From Flavihumibacter profundi (GTDB taxonomy: Bacteria > Bacteroidota > Bacteroidia > Chitinophagales > Chitinophagaceae): a stretch of 64,000 bases of DNA. Below the pieces are notes generated by a model that was given only the letters and a program-made list of their open reading frames with translations, had not been told where the DNA came from and ran no database searches. How positions within the stretch are numbered: position 1 is the first letter of the stretch; each line of letters begins with the position of its first letter. Both the position numbers and the translations under genes were made by a program. The stretch spans positions 248,001 through 312,000 of the forward strand of contig NZ_JAIQXE010000003.1 in the NCBI RefSeq assembly GCF_020076305.1, in the 5' to 3' direction. Positions 1-7,051 of this stretch are shown piece by piece.

Positions 1-1
1 C

Positions 2-367
2 CATAGTGAAATTACACGATTGGTTGGTTTGCAGCCTTCAAAGATTTATATTAAAGGCGAAAATAAAAACACCATCGGCTCGGCATTGGTAAAAGAAAAT
101 GGTTGGATAATAAATGCTTCATTAGTTAAATATTCTTCATTTGAAGATCAAATGAATTATTTATTAGACATAATCGAACCAAAAATTGATGTTTTCAAAT
201 CCCTTTGTGAAAAATACTATTGTGAATTTTCCTGTGCAGTATTTATACGCTATGGCAATGGAGAGAGCACCCCTTGGGTGCATCTAAATTCAAGATATAA
301 TAAGCTAATTAAAGAGCTCAACATTGAATTTGATATTGATCTATATTGCCTCCCAAATGAAGAATAA
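2..367 (+). CDS. DUF4279-type protein, probable immunity protein (5' end missing)
   Basis: The reading frame is already open at position 2 (HSEITRLVGLQPSKIYIKGE), so the gene begins left of the window; the TTG at 20 is only an internal codon. The order of a short Ser/Glu-Ile segment, a 'GLQPSK..IKGE' turn, a tryptophan-containing strand, and a C-terminal 'IEFDIDLYCL' strand fits my memory of DUF4279, a small domain often encoded beside polymorphic toxins. Its position directly upstream of four Rhs toxin/immunity units suggests it is the immunity gene of a fifth unit lying to the left. The toxin it would neutralise is not visible. The family call is by eye and moderately sure; the immunity role is inference. 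Confidence 0.6.
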   Translation, partial: HSEITRLVGLQPSKIYIKGENKNTIGSALVKENGWIINASLVKYSSFEDQMNYLLDIIEPKIDVFKSLCEKYYCEFSCAVFIRYGNGESTPWVHLNSRYNKLIKELNIEFDIDLYCLPNEE

Positions 368-772
368 AACAACAAATCCCTCCATTGAGGGCTTTGTCAA
401 AATAAGAAAGCGAGGTTAAGTGACGTTGAAAGTGCCCTTCAAGGCCCTCATGCCCGCTGTTTAAAGAGGAGAGTAGCCATAATTTCTATCAAGACGTAAA
501 TGCTATTACAAGCATTGTATTTTGTTCTTATAATTGCCTTGATTTTAACACCGTTTCCATATATGAATACATGTGTAAGCCCACAATATTTGGACACAAG
601 AATTAATGCTTTCAAAATTTATAATAGTAAATAGCCTTGCCAAATAACCGAATACCTACCGGCTTTCAGGCGCAGTTACATCCCTTGAAGCATGCACCTG
701 ACTAGGATTATTTCTCTTGTTGAATTGAAAAAATAAATCGATTAACTTTCAGCCGCTAGATAAGTTCTTTGA
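368..772. other. Intergenic relic region between cassette units
   Basis: No convincing gene. One short open frame (500-634, 44 codons) starts with a hydrophobic stretch and ends in a polar tail, but nothing else supports it. From about 639 to 772 the sequence resembles 5379-5500 piece by piece: GCCAAATAACC, a CATC-CTT-AA block, ATTGAAAAA, and AGTTCTTTGA just before the Rhs frame. This marks a diverged copy of the same cassette flank. I see no terminator or clear promoter. Confidence 0.45.
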
Positions 773-1690
773 ATGATGCTCTGGTTAGTTCCAGTGTTTT
801 ATCCGGAAATCCCAAACAGGTTCGTTAATTACTATCCGTTCGGGCTAACAATGGCAGGGATATCCTCAAAAGCAATGGGGAAACTGGAAAACCGCCTTAA
901 GTTTAATAATGGGACGGAGTTGGCAAATAAAGAATTTGGCGATGGGACAGGCATTGAATTATATGAAACTTCATATAGAAGCTTTGACCCGCAAATAGGC
1001 AGATTCAATCAAGAAGATCCCATGGCTGATGAATTTGATGATTTATCTCCTTACAGTTTCTCTTATAATAATCCCATTATTTATAGTGATCCAACTGGAT
1101 TGTCACCTGACTCAATTCCGGTTTTGCGAACAGTTTTTGTGACAGCAAAAATTCCAAAAAATCTTGATGTTGCAAATGGTCAAGTCATGCAGCCAATAGG
1201 TTTTTGGGAGTCTATTTTTGGTGGCGGGTATCGCATGTGGAATGGCTATACAGTTAATAATAATGGATATTTGATGTTACAGTTTCCAAAAGGCATGATT
1301 ATGCTTTATGGAACAGTTGATGTTGATAAGAGTTCCATTGCAAAAGCTGGCGCTAAGGCTGTAGATAAATGGTTAATTTATCGTGCATTTAAAAGAATAA
1401 AAAGCGGTGAATTAAAACTATACATCGGGAAGGCGAAAAATGTATTATCAAAAAGATACTCTCAAAAAGTAGTCGAAGAAATAATGGCAACTGTTATTAA
1501 GGATTTAGATAAATTACCAGATAATGCTACGGCATTAGGGGTTGAACAGGCCGTACTTGAGTTAAATGGAGGCCTAGAAAGAACTGCCAATGTTAATAAT
1601 GCGGCAATAAATAAAATATATGTTGAAGCTGGTTTAAAGTGGCTGAATGAAAATATTCCAAATTGGAAAGAAATATTTAAGTTTCAATAG
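773..1690 (+). CDS. Orphan Rhs C-terminal tip with GIY-YIG/URI-like nuclease toxin domain
   Basis: Residues about 20-105 are the end of an Rhs repeat-associated core: [15 protein letters not shown], then DPQIGRFNQEDP, then SPYSFSYNNPI..SDPTGL. None of the upstream YD-repeat barrel is present, so this is a 3' fragment; the ATG at 773 is simply the first in frame. A V-F-VTAK linker (about residue 120) leads to a C-terminal domain from about residue 195. That domain shows Y-R (Y203, R204), YIGKA (about 217-221), a basic 'SKRY' and a later 'GVEQAV' glutamate followed by 'NVNNAAINK'. This pattern is what I expect of GIY-YIG/URI-fold nucleases among polymorphic toxins. The gene 11 bp downstream is its likely immunity partner. 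Whether the fragment is translated on its own is unknown. Confidence 0.6.
   Translation: MMLWLVPVFYPEIPNRFVNYYPFGLTMAGISSKAMGKLENRLKFNNGTELANKEFGDGTGIELYETSYRSFDPQIGRFNQEDPMADEFDDLSPYSFSYNNPIIYSDPTGLSPDSIPVLRTVFVTAKIPKNLDVANGQVMQPIGFWESIFGGGYRMWNGYTVNNNGYLMLQFPKGMIMLYGTVDVDKSSIAKAGAKAVDKWLIYRAFKRIKSGELKLYIGKAKNVLSKRYSQKVVEEIMATVIKDLDKLPDNATALGVEQAVLELNGGLERTANVNNAAINKIYVEAGLKWLNENIPNWKEIFKFQ
830..863 (+). repeat. Rhs cassette junction repeat, copy 1
   Basis: A near-identical block beginning TACTATCCGTTCGGGCTAAC and running through ATGGCAGGGATA recurs at 2494, 5565 and 7018. It encodes [12 protein letters not shown] at the start of the Rhs core end. Sequence upstream of it differs strongly here from the other copies, while the core downstream stays alignable. 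Confidence 0.85.
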
Positions 1691-1701
1691 GTTAAAATAT
1701 T

Positions 1702-2316
1702 ATGGCAAAGAATGATTTTTTAAGCGGAAGTGTTTTTGAATTTAAAGTGCCCAAGGATTTAGGATTTGCATATTGCAAAATATTGGACTTTAGATATATT
1801 CGAGAGTTTGATGGCCTGTTGGCAAAGGTATTTGACTACATCGTAAAAGAACCACTAAGCGACATTCGCATACTAGCTTCAAATGATTGGTTGTTTGGTG
1901 CTAGAAGATTAGCATGCCTTCCAAATACAAGAGGAAAGGGAGCTTGGAAATTTAAAGGTGTAGTAGTTTCGGAGGATGATAATATAATACCTGATTTTAA
2001 GTATTCAAATAAATTGTCACCTTTAATTGAGGACGAGTCGGTAATAAATGAATGGTATGCAATAAAAAACATTAGAGAATCCAATAACATTCCATGCACT
2101 TACATGCAGGTAAGACATCTTGAAGACACTTCGGTTGGGTCTCAATATGGAATAGAAATACGGACTGCAATGGAATTTTATAGGCAACAAGGTCTCAATA
2201 TCAAGGAAAATTTTGATCTTAACGATACGGCAAATTATAATATTTACCGAGCTATGGTTAATGTGCCAATTTATAATACCATATCAAAAAAAATTCGCGG
2301 AATGGCTCTTTGCTAA
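1702..2316 (+). CDS. Putative immunity protein for the 773-1690 tip (Imm26-like)
   Basis: A 204-residue cytoplasmic protein without signal peptide or membrane segment, starting 11 bp after the preceding toxin tip on the same strand. The N-terminus (GSVFEFKVPKDLGFAYCKIL, then a hydrophobic 'LLAKVFDY' strand) resembles Imm26-type immunity domains, which open with a 'G-vF-i-l-g-y-yakvl' strand pair. A cytoplasmic immunity protein fits a nuclease toxin. Order and spacing support the pairing; the Imm26 assignment is tentative. Base composition is AT-rich like the rest of the array. Confidence 0.55.
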   Translation: MAKNDFLSGSVFEFKVPKDLGFAYCKILDFRYIREFDGLLAKVFDYIVKEPLSDIRILASNDWLFGARRLACLPNTRGKGAWKFKGVVVSEDDNIIPDFKYSNKLSPLIEDESVINEWYAIKNIRESNNIPCTYMQVRHLEDTSVGSQYGIEIRTAMEFYRQQGLNIKENFDLNDTANYNIYRAMVNVPIYNTISKKIRGMALC

Positions 2317-2436
2317 GGCTATTATTTTTACGTGAAATCTTATTCTAGAGCTTGATTATAGTCAAGTTAAGCCAGAACTGAAAACTTTAAATGAAAAAGA
2401 AATGTCAATTTTGGATGTTGAAAGCAGTTCTTTGAG

Positions 2437-3474
2437 ATGGCTGAGAAGGGGTTGACAACGAAAACGGAAACCTGGCCAAGAATGGACGATGATTACTATC
2501 CGTTCGGGCTAACAATGGCAGGGATATCGTCGAAAGCAGCAGGGAAACTAGACAATAAATACGAATACAACGGCAAGGAGAAACAAGAGAAAGAGTTCTC
2601 GGATGGATCAGGATTAGACGAATACGATTATGGAGCTCGTTTTTATGATCCTCAAATAGGCAGGTGGAATGTGATTGATCCATTGTGTGAAAAAGGAAGA
2701 AGGTGGTCGCCCTATACGTATACTTTTAATAATCCAATTAGATTTATAGACCCTGATGGGATGTGGGGAGATATTTATAATCAAAATGGAACCCATATTG
2801 GCAACGATGGTAAAAATGATAATCGAGTTTACGTATCAAATACCACATCAGATCAACAACTCACGCAAAAACAATCTCAGACATCAGTAGAGGTACACGA
2901 TTTTGTAGCTACATGGGGTAATAAAGACGGGGGCGCTGGACTAACAGAACTAAAGGTGGGACATTCCACTTTCTTGAAACTAGCCGCTGTTGCTTATGCC
3001 GAATCAAGTGAAACGGCTAATTCCAGTGAAGAGAAATTTGGAATTGCCTCGGCCTCTGTAAATAATAATAATGCTCGAGGAGCTAATGCTTCATTGGATA
3101 ATACTCTAAGCGATATTTCAAATGCAACATTTGATGGAAATGTACGATATGGAAATTTTCAAGGTGCCACATCCGAGCAGAGAAATGCTAATAGTGAAAT
3201 GAAATCCTCTGCTGCTGCGGCAATCAATGCTTTAACAGGTGGAACGGACTATTCTAATGGTGCTACTGGGTGGGATGGTAGAGACTTGAGCAAAAACTCA
3301 CATCGGTTTGGTTTAAATGTAACCGACCCAAGCCATACAACTGTTCCGGATAATCCGTTAACGAAAAAGGAAAATGGTACTACTTATCGCAGACAAACAA
3401 CAGCGAGACAAGGAGAAACCGTATTTATGAGAATCTACCCTGCTTTTGTTCGCGGGGGAGGCAGACCCTATTAA
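2437..3474 (+). CDS. Orphan Rhs tip with cell-wall-hydrolase-like C-terminal domain
   Basis: After a short lead-in, residues about 20-108 are Rhs core end ([42 protein letters not shown]). The unique region holds '[28 protein letters not shown]' from about residue 182, then 'NVRYGNF' and '[14 protein letters not shown]'. The YAES...E..gIA...N order resembles SleB-type cell-wall hydrolases, where a glutamate in this place is catalytic; I hold this as a moderate guess. The partner gene 10 bp downstream encodes a signal peptide, which agrees with a periplasmic target. The upstream Rhs barrel is absent, so this is a 3' fragment with an arbitrary first ATG. Confidence 0.55.
   Translation: MAEKGLTTKTETWPRMDDDYYPFGLTMAGISSKAAGKLDNKYEYNGKEKQEKEFSDGSGLDEYDYGARFYDPQIGRWNVIDPLCEKGRRWSPYTYTFNNPIRFIDPDGMWGDIYNQNGTHIGNDGKNDNRVYVSNTTSDQQLTQKQSQTSVEVHDFVATWGNKDGGAGLTELKVGHSTFLKLAAVAYAESSETANSSEEKFGIASASVNNNNARGANASLDNTLSDISNATFDGNVRYGNFQGATSEQRNANSEMKSSAAAAINALTGGTDYSNGATGWDGRDLSKNSHRFGLNVTDPSHTTVPDNPLTKKENGTTYRRQTTARQGETVFMRIYPAFVRGGGRPY
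2494..2527 (+). repeat. Rhs cassette junction repeat, copy 2
   Basis: Second copy of the [12 protein letters not shown]-encoding block. Here the similarity to copy 3 continues upstream for about 80 bp (ATGGACGAT-ATTACTAT and further back to TGAAAAAGAAATGTC), so copies 2 and 3 share a longer flank than copies 1 and 4. Confidence 0.85.
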
Positions 3475-3484
3475 AGTTGAGTTT

Positions 3485-4186
3485 ATGAAATACTTTTTTT
3501 TTATAGTGTTAGAGCTATTGGTTTGTTCAATCGCATTTGGTCAATATGATACTGTTATTAGGTCACTTATAGATATTCCTTCTAACTCTCCCAAAAAACT
3601 CAATGGTATTTTCAAGAAAAGAACGGAAGTTCATTCAGGTGAAAGAATAGAATATTACAAGTTTTCGAAATCTAAAATCGATTTTTGCTATTACCCAAAA
3701 CAAGCCAATGTCAGCTGCGGTTATTTTAAATTGTTTGGAAAGGTGTTTGTCACAAATGATAGACCTGGATTTAATCCAAGTTGTGATTTGGATTATGGTT
3801 CTTTTGAACTATTTGGTTTCATTTTAAACAATAAAAACTATTTAATCCTTAATGCAATTAGATATGGAAGTGGGACTACTACAAGTTTTGTTTATTGCAA
3901 TCTTTTTGACATAACGAACAAAGACGATATCAACTATTGTTTGTTGTCTTCAATCTACGGATCTGGCTTAAGTTTTGGCGATTACAACAACGATAATAAA
4001 ATTGATTTTCTTGAAATCGTGCGAGAAAAAGACTCGAAATCAGCAGACAGTTTTACATTACTTATGAAAACTTATGATGATACGAGAAAGAATTTTTATT
4101 TAATTGAAAACAAGTATATAAATTTTGTCAGGCACTTTAAAAGTGATGATAGTTTTGAAATACTTAGATCAGATAGTAGGTGGTAA
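3485..4186 (+). CDS. Exported putative immunity protein for the 2437-3474 tip
   Basis: I start this gene at the ATG at 3485, which gives a signal peptide (MKYFFFIVLELLVCSIAFGQ, ending in a Bacteroidota-style 'FGQ' cleavage region) and leaves a 10-bp gap to the toxin stop. The first in-frame ATG at 3446 would overlap the toxin and spoil the signal. The mature part has strand-rich, tyrosine-rich sequence and an acidic 'DYNNDNKIDF' loop that looks like a calcium-binding EF-hand-type or VCBS-like loop. No known family recognised. Periplasmic location matches a toxin aimed at the cell wall. The immunity role is inferred from gene order. Confidence 0.6.
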   Translation: MKYFFFIVLELLVCSIAFGQYDTVIRSLIDIPSNSPKKLNGIFKKRTEVHSGERIEYYKFSKSKIDFCYYPKQANVSCGYFKLFGKVFVTNDRPGFNPSCDLDYGSFELFGFILNNKNYLILNAIRYGSGTTTSFVYCNLFDITNKDDINYCLLSSIYGSGLSFGDYNNDNKIDFLEIVREKDSKSADSFTLLMKTYDDTRKNFYLIENKYINFVRHFKSDDSFEILRSDSRW

Positions 4187-4215
4187 CATTTAGATAATGA
4201 TGTATTATCAGTATA

Positions 4216-4495
4216 TTATATGGCTGACTTCTGAAATGTATTGAACACTCTTAGGATGACGATCTGCGATTCTGTTACGGTGTAATGAATGGTAAATGGA
4301 AAAGTATCAATCGGCATCACGCGGACTTCATCATAGCGGATAGCGGAAGCTGAGGGCAGTTGCTGAATTTTAGACAAGTACCGGTCGATGGTATCAGTGA
4401 ACTCAAAGCCCGCCTATCGGATAGGCCATTGTAGAAGTCAACAGCCTGATCAACATCATTAGCAGCATCGACAGACGAGTTCAAAAGTGGTCATC
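4216..4495 (-). pseudogene. ParE/RelE-type toxin relic, frameshifted
   Basis: Reading the minus strand from an ATG that overlaps the antitoxin stop (TGATG), three frames give consecutive pieces of one small toxin: MTTFELV, then SSVDAANDVDQAVDFYNGLS, then GFEFTDTIDRYLSKIQQLP followed by 'IRYDEVRVMPIDTFPFTIHY' and 'ILRVFNTFQKS'. The helix-helix-strand order and the R-V-P-FPF-I-Y core are those of ParE/RelE toxins. At least two frame changes (near 4474 and near 4415) break it, and the distance from start to stop is not a multiple of three. It is therefore probably inactive, or the window carries sequencing errors here. Confidence 0.7.
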
Positions 4496-4754
4496 AGGGC
4501 CGCTTGTATTTTTGTTTAATTACTTCCCAGGACTGCAGTTGCTCCGGATGTTCTTGCACCTGACGCAGGGTCTGGCGTACCGCTTCCTTTTGCCACTCTG
4601 GTATATCGGTATCATTTTCACCTACCGGCTCCAGGGCTTGCGCACGAATCAAATCTTCAATCAGTTCGGCACCGTATTCTTTTTTTATGCGCAGGTGTAC
4701 GATCTCTTCCATGGTAGTTTTTTTAGTGGGTGTAGGCTTTGCGGGCTTTGGCAT
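4494..4754 (-). CDS. Addiction-module component (antitoxin-like) protein
   Basis: A small acidic and basic protein whose C-terminal half (IPEWQKEAVRQTLRQVQEHP, then 'SWEVIKQKYK') fits the addiction-module component family that pairs with ParE/RelE toxins. The ATG at 4754 overlaps the end of the XRE gene by 32 bp. The inner ATG at 4712 (MEEIVHLRIKK) would leave a 10-bp gap and give a more usual length; I cannot decide between them. The toxin that follows is frameshifted. The antitoxin may survive as an orphan repressor or as protection against related toxins. Confidence 0.65.
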   Translation of the reverse strand: MPKPAKPTPTKKTTMEEIVHLRIKKEYGAELIEDLIRAQALEPVGENDTDIPEWQKEAVRQTLRQVQEHPEQLQSWEVIKQKYKRP

Positions 4755-5058
4755 CGCGGATATAGTTATCGATCAGATCGAAGAGTGTTTTTTTCTTATC
4801 CTCTTCGAGGTGCTCGTGTTCCTGCGAAGGCTTGAGTGTTTTTTTATCAAACCCATTGAGTACGCCTTCACCGACGAAGTAATCCAGTGAGACCTCGAGG
4901 GCATCGGCGATTTTTTTGGCGGCATCGATGGAGGGCACCGCTTCGTCGTGCTCGTATTTACCGATCATGACCCGGGAGACCTTGCTTTTGACGGCGAGAT
5001 CTGTTTGTGACCAGCCCTTTTTATCCCTGAGTGCTGCGATGATTTTACCAGTTTCCAA
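4723..5058 (-). CDS. XRE-family helix-turn-helix transcriptional regulator
   Basis: Residues 1-60 form a Cro/CI-type helix-turn-helix: IIAALRDKKGWSQTDLAVKS, 'VSRVMIGKYEHDEAVPSI', 'AAKKIADALEVSLDYFVG'. The rest is a charged tail ending in 'LFDLIDNYIRDAKARKAY', probably for dimerisation. The frame opens with TTG at 5058; no ATG gives the complete first helix. A TAnnTTTG element and a perfect palindrome lie just upstream, which suggests self-repression. It heads a three-gene run with the antitoxin and the toxin relic, as a third regulator component of the module. Confidence 0.8.
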   Translation of the reverse strand: METGKIIAALRDKKGWSQTDLAVKSKVSRVMIGKYEHDEAVPSIDAAKKIADALEVSLDYFVGEGVLNGFDKKTLKPSQEHEHLEEDKKKTLFDLIDNYIRDAKARKAYTH

Positions 5059-5078
5059 ATCTGAAAGGTTGTTTTTGT

Positions 5079-5094
5079 CAGCTATTATTAGCTG
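5079..5094. promoter_or_regulatory. Palindromic operator candidate for the XRE regulator
   Basis: CAGCTATTATTAGCTG is a 6-bp inverted repeat around a 4-bp centre. It lies between the predicted -7 element (5102-5109) and the TTG start (5058) of the regulator, at about the expected transcription start, which is where a self-acting repressor would bind. Confidence 0.5.
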
Positions 5095-5101
5095 ATTTGC
5101 A

Positions 5102-5109
5102 CAAATTTA
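5102..5109 (-). promoter_or_regulatory. Bacteroidota -7 promoter element (TAAATTTG) for the XRE operon
   Basis: On the minus strand the sequence reads TAAATTTG, matching the Bacteroidota TAnnTTTG element. Predicted transcription would start near 5096, about 38 nt before the regulator's start codon and at the edge of the palindrome. Confidence 0.5.
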
Positions 5110-5160
5110 GGCAATTAAATAATCGGCAGAGACATTATGGACAGGAAATTCCGCTCAATG

Positions 5161-5216
5161 TGACCACTAAATTCCTTTGAAAGCTGACCACTGTTTTCCG
5201 TATTAAATTGACCAAT
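5161..5216. repeat. Three TGACCA repeats at exact 24-bp spacing (possible IS21-type end)
   Basis: TGACCA occurs at 5161, 5185 and 5209, each followed by similar A/T-rich text (CTAAATTCC, CTGTTTTCC, ATTGC). Regularly spaced internal repeats at element ends are typical of IS21-family transposase binding sites. No istA or istB coding sequence is present, so at most this is a solo end or scar. Confidence 0.35.
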
Positions 5217-5552
5217 TGCAATAATGCTCTAAAATACTCAGATCGGTTAATTTTTCAATGTGTAAGAAAGGCTATCTCGCCTTTTCATACACACTGGAAA
5301 TGCCAAATAACCTGTAGGCTCACCGATTATTCGGTCACAGGAATAAGAGCTTTCTAGATCAACAGGCTTAAAAAGCTGGCCAAATAACCACATATCTGAC
5401 TCCTTCCAAGTACCGTTGCATCTCTTAAATCCTAATGCATGAGGAAGTAATCACAGTTCTATTGAAAAAGAAATGTCTATTTTGGATGCTGTAAGTAGTT
5501 CTTTGATACGACTAAAAAGTGGTTGCCAGTGAAATGGAAAGCCTAGCTAAAA
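5217..5552. other. Intergenic cassette flank with repeated GCCAAATAACC
   Basis: No gene seen. GCCAAATAACC occurs at 5302 and 5379 and again at 639 ahead of the first tip. From about 5461 (TTGAAAAAGAAATGTC) to 5552 the sequence matches 2388-2480 closely by eye. This is a duplicated flank that precedes the Rhs junction in these units. Confidence 0.5.
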
Positions 5553-6584
5553 ATGGACGATCATTACTATCCGTTCGGGCTAACAATGGCGGGCATATCC
5601 TCTAAAGCTTCTGGCAAACTGGAGAATCGGTATAAGTTCAATGGTGGAAATGAATTTCAATCCAAAGAGTTCAGTGATGGTACGGGCCTGGAAATGTATG
5701 ATGCTACAAATAGGATGTATGATCCGCAGCTTGGAAGGTTCGGGCAGGTAGATGAATTGGCTGAAGTAGCGTTAGGTTATTCGCCGTATAGTTTTTCGTA
5801 TAATAATCCAATTCGATTTAATGATCCTCTTGGGTTGGAAGGTGAAGATTTTACTGGTAGAAAAAGAAAGAAAGAAAAGAGAACAGAGGGTACAGGCGCT
5901 GGAAACGAGCAGGAGGTATTGGATAATGTCACAGTAACTGCACGGCACAGCACACAGAATTTAAAAAATACATACTGGAGTTTACGCGGACAGGGTGTTT
6001 CATTTGAGAGTGTAAAAGATAGAGGCCTTAGGAATTGGTTGACAAACTACGATAGAAGCGAGCGCTGGCTGCATGAATTACACTTGCAGCAGCGAAAAGA
6101 AGAGTTAACGGCATTGGAGTATGCAAGCTGGCTTGCACCAGCTGGTGAGTTTATGTTATCTGCAAGGTTAGGGAAAATAGCTTTAAGGTTATTTGCATTA
6201 AAGCGTGGATCAATGGTATTATTTTCTGGAGGCGCTGATTTAACTGCACAATTAATAACTCAAAATGGGAATTTAAAGAATATTAACCCTGTTAGTACTA
6301 TATCTAGCGCTTTACTAGCCAACCCATTAATAGGAAGCATACCTGGTGCAATGATTAATCTTTCACCTACTTCTATAAATAATAACACAATATTTAGCAG
6401 TATTTATGACCCTAATGTTTTTAAATCAATTCTACTATCTACGGTTGGGAATTTGGGGGCGGATAAATTTGGGAGTGGGTTAAAAATGGAATTTGGATTC
6501 AAGAGTACCACCTATGCTGCTGAAACGGTTTTTGGCACAGCATCGGGAACCATAGATCAAATTACTACAACCGATAAAAAATAA
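5553..6584 (+). CDS. Orphan Rhs tip with hydrophobic C-terminal toxin domain of unknown type
   Basis: Residues 5-95 are Rhs core end ([41 protein letters not shown]). A lysine/arginine-rich patch and a 'LDNVTVTARH' linker follow. The final 200 residues contain long hydrophobic or glycine/serine-rich stretches (EYASWLAPAGEFML, ALRLFALKRGSMVLFSGGAD, SALLANPLIGSIPGAMINL, 'TVGNLGADKF'). I recognise no catalytic motif. This composition and the membrane-anchored partner downstream suggest a membrane-active toxin, but that is inference only. As with the other tips, the N-terminal Rhs barrel is missing. Confidence 0.55.
   Translation: MDDHYYPFGLTMAGISSKASGKLENRYKFNGGNEFQSKEFSDGTGLEMYDATNRMYDPQLGRFGQVDELAEVALGYSPYSFSYNNPIRFNDPLGLEGEDFTGRKRKKEKRTEGTGAGNEQEVLDNVTVTARHSTQNLKNTYWSLRGQGVSFESVKDRGLRNWLTNYDRSERWLHELHLQQRKEELTALEYASWLAPAGEFMLSARLGKIALRLFALKRGSMVLFSGGADLTAQLITQNGNLKNINPVSTISSALLANPLIGSIPGAMINLSPTSINNNTIFSSIYDPNVFKSILLSTVGNLGADKFGSGLKMEFGFKSTTYAAETVFGTASGTIDQITTTDKK
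5565..5598 (+). repeat. Rhs cassette junction repeat, copy 3
   Basis: Third copy of the [12 protein letters not shown] block, with two or three base differences (GGCGGGCATA in place of GGCAGGGATA). The ATG at 5553 and the ATGGACGAT lead-in match copy 2. Confidence 0.85.
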
Positions 6585-6596
6585 GGAAAGTATTTT

Positions 6597-7007
6597 ATGA
6601 CAAGTAGTATGAAGAATATAATTGCAATTGTTGTTGTTATAGGCTTTGCTAGTATATGGATAATTTGGGGATTTTGGGGTAAATCTAAATTAAATGAAAA
6701 CCATAGTTCACAAACAGGAATAATAACCAAATGTACATATGGAGGTAAGGGCAATGGTGGCCATATTTTAGTAGAGTACAATTATGAATTAAATGGGAAA
6801 AAGTATATTGGAACTTATTCAATCTTGTCAAGCAAAATAACACAAGGTGATTGTGAAAAGGCATTTGTTGGGAAATATTTTCCTTTAATTTACAATCCAG
6901 ATAATCCAGCAAATTCACGAATGCTTATTCTTCCAATTGATTTTGATAGAATAAGTTTACAATTCCCCGACAGTTTAATGTGGGTTTTGCAATATGTCAA
7001 AGAATGA
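6597..7007 (+). CDS. Membrane-anchored putative immunity protein for the 5553-6584 tip
   Basis: A 136-residue protein starting 12 bp after the toxin stop. Residues about 6-27 (IIAIVVVIGFASIWIIWGFW) form one strong membrane segment near the N-terminus. The remainder is a small strand-rich domain (GIITKCTYGGKGNGGHILVE, 'YNYELNGKKYIGTYSI', 'FPLIYNPDNPANSRML') of a type I associate with single-pass proteins carrying a DUF3592-like fold. The immunity role is inferred from position, and the membrane anchor fits a toxin acting at the envelope. Its stop is only 10 bp before the next Rhs junction, marking the cassette edge. Confidence 0.6.
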   Translation: MTSSMKNIIAIVVVIGFASIWIIWGFWGKSKLNENHSSQTGIITKCTYGGKGNGGHILVEYNYELNGKKYIGTYSILSSKITQGDCEKAFVGKYFPLIYNPDNPANSRMLILPIDFDRISLQFPDSLMWVLQYVKE

Positions 7008-7017
7008 ATAAGGCTGT

Positions 7018-7051
7018 TACTATCCGTTCGGGCTAACAATGGCAGGGATAA
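7018..7051 (+). repeat. Rhs cassette junction repeat, copy 4
   Basis: Fourth copy of the [12 protein letters not shown] block. Here the shared sequence begins almost directly at TACTATCC: the preceding codons are TAA GGC TGT and the upstream immunity gene stops at 7007. This gives the sharpest left boundary of the cassette repeat. Confidence 0.85.

Noticed and set aside
500-634. 44-codon open frame with a hydrophobic start in the first intergenic region
   Set aside because: No start signal, partner or family; it lies in relic sequence, so chance is the simpler reading.
4485-4497. TGACCAC on the minus strand as a second IS21-type end
   Set aside because: It coincides with the toxin start codon overlapping the antitoxin stop (TGATGACCAC) and lacks the 24-bp repeats.
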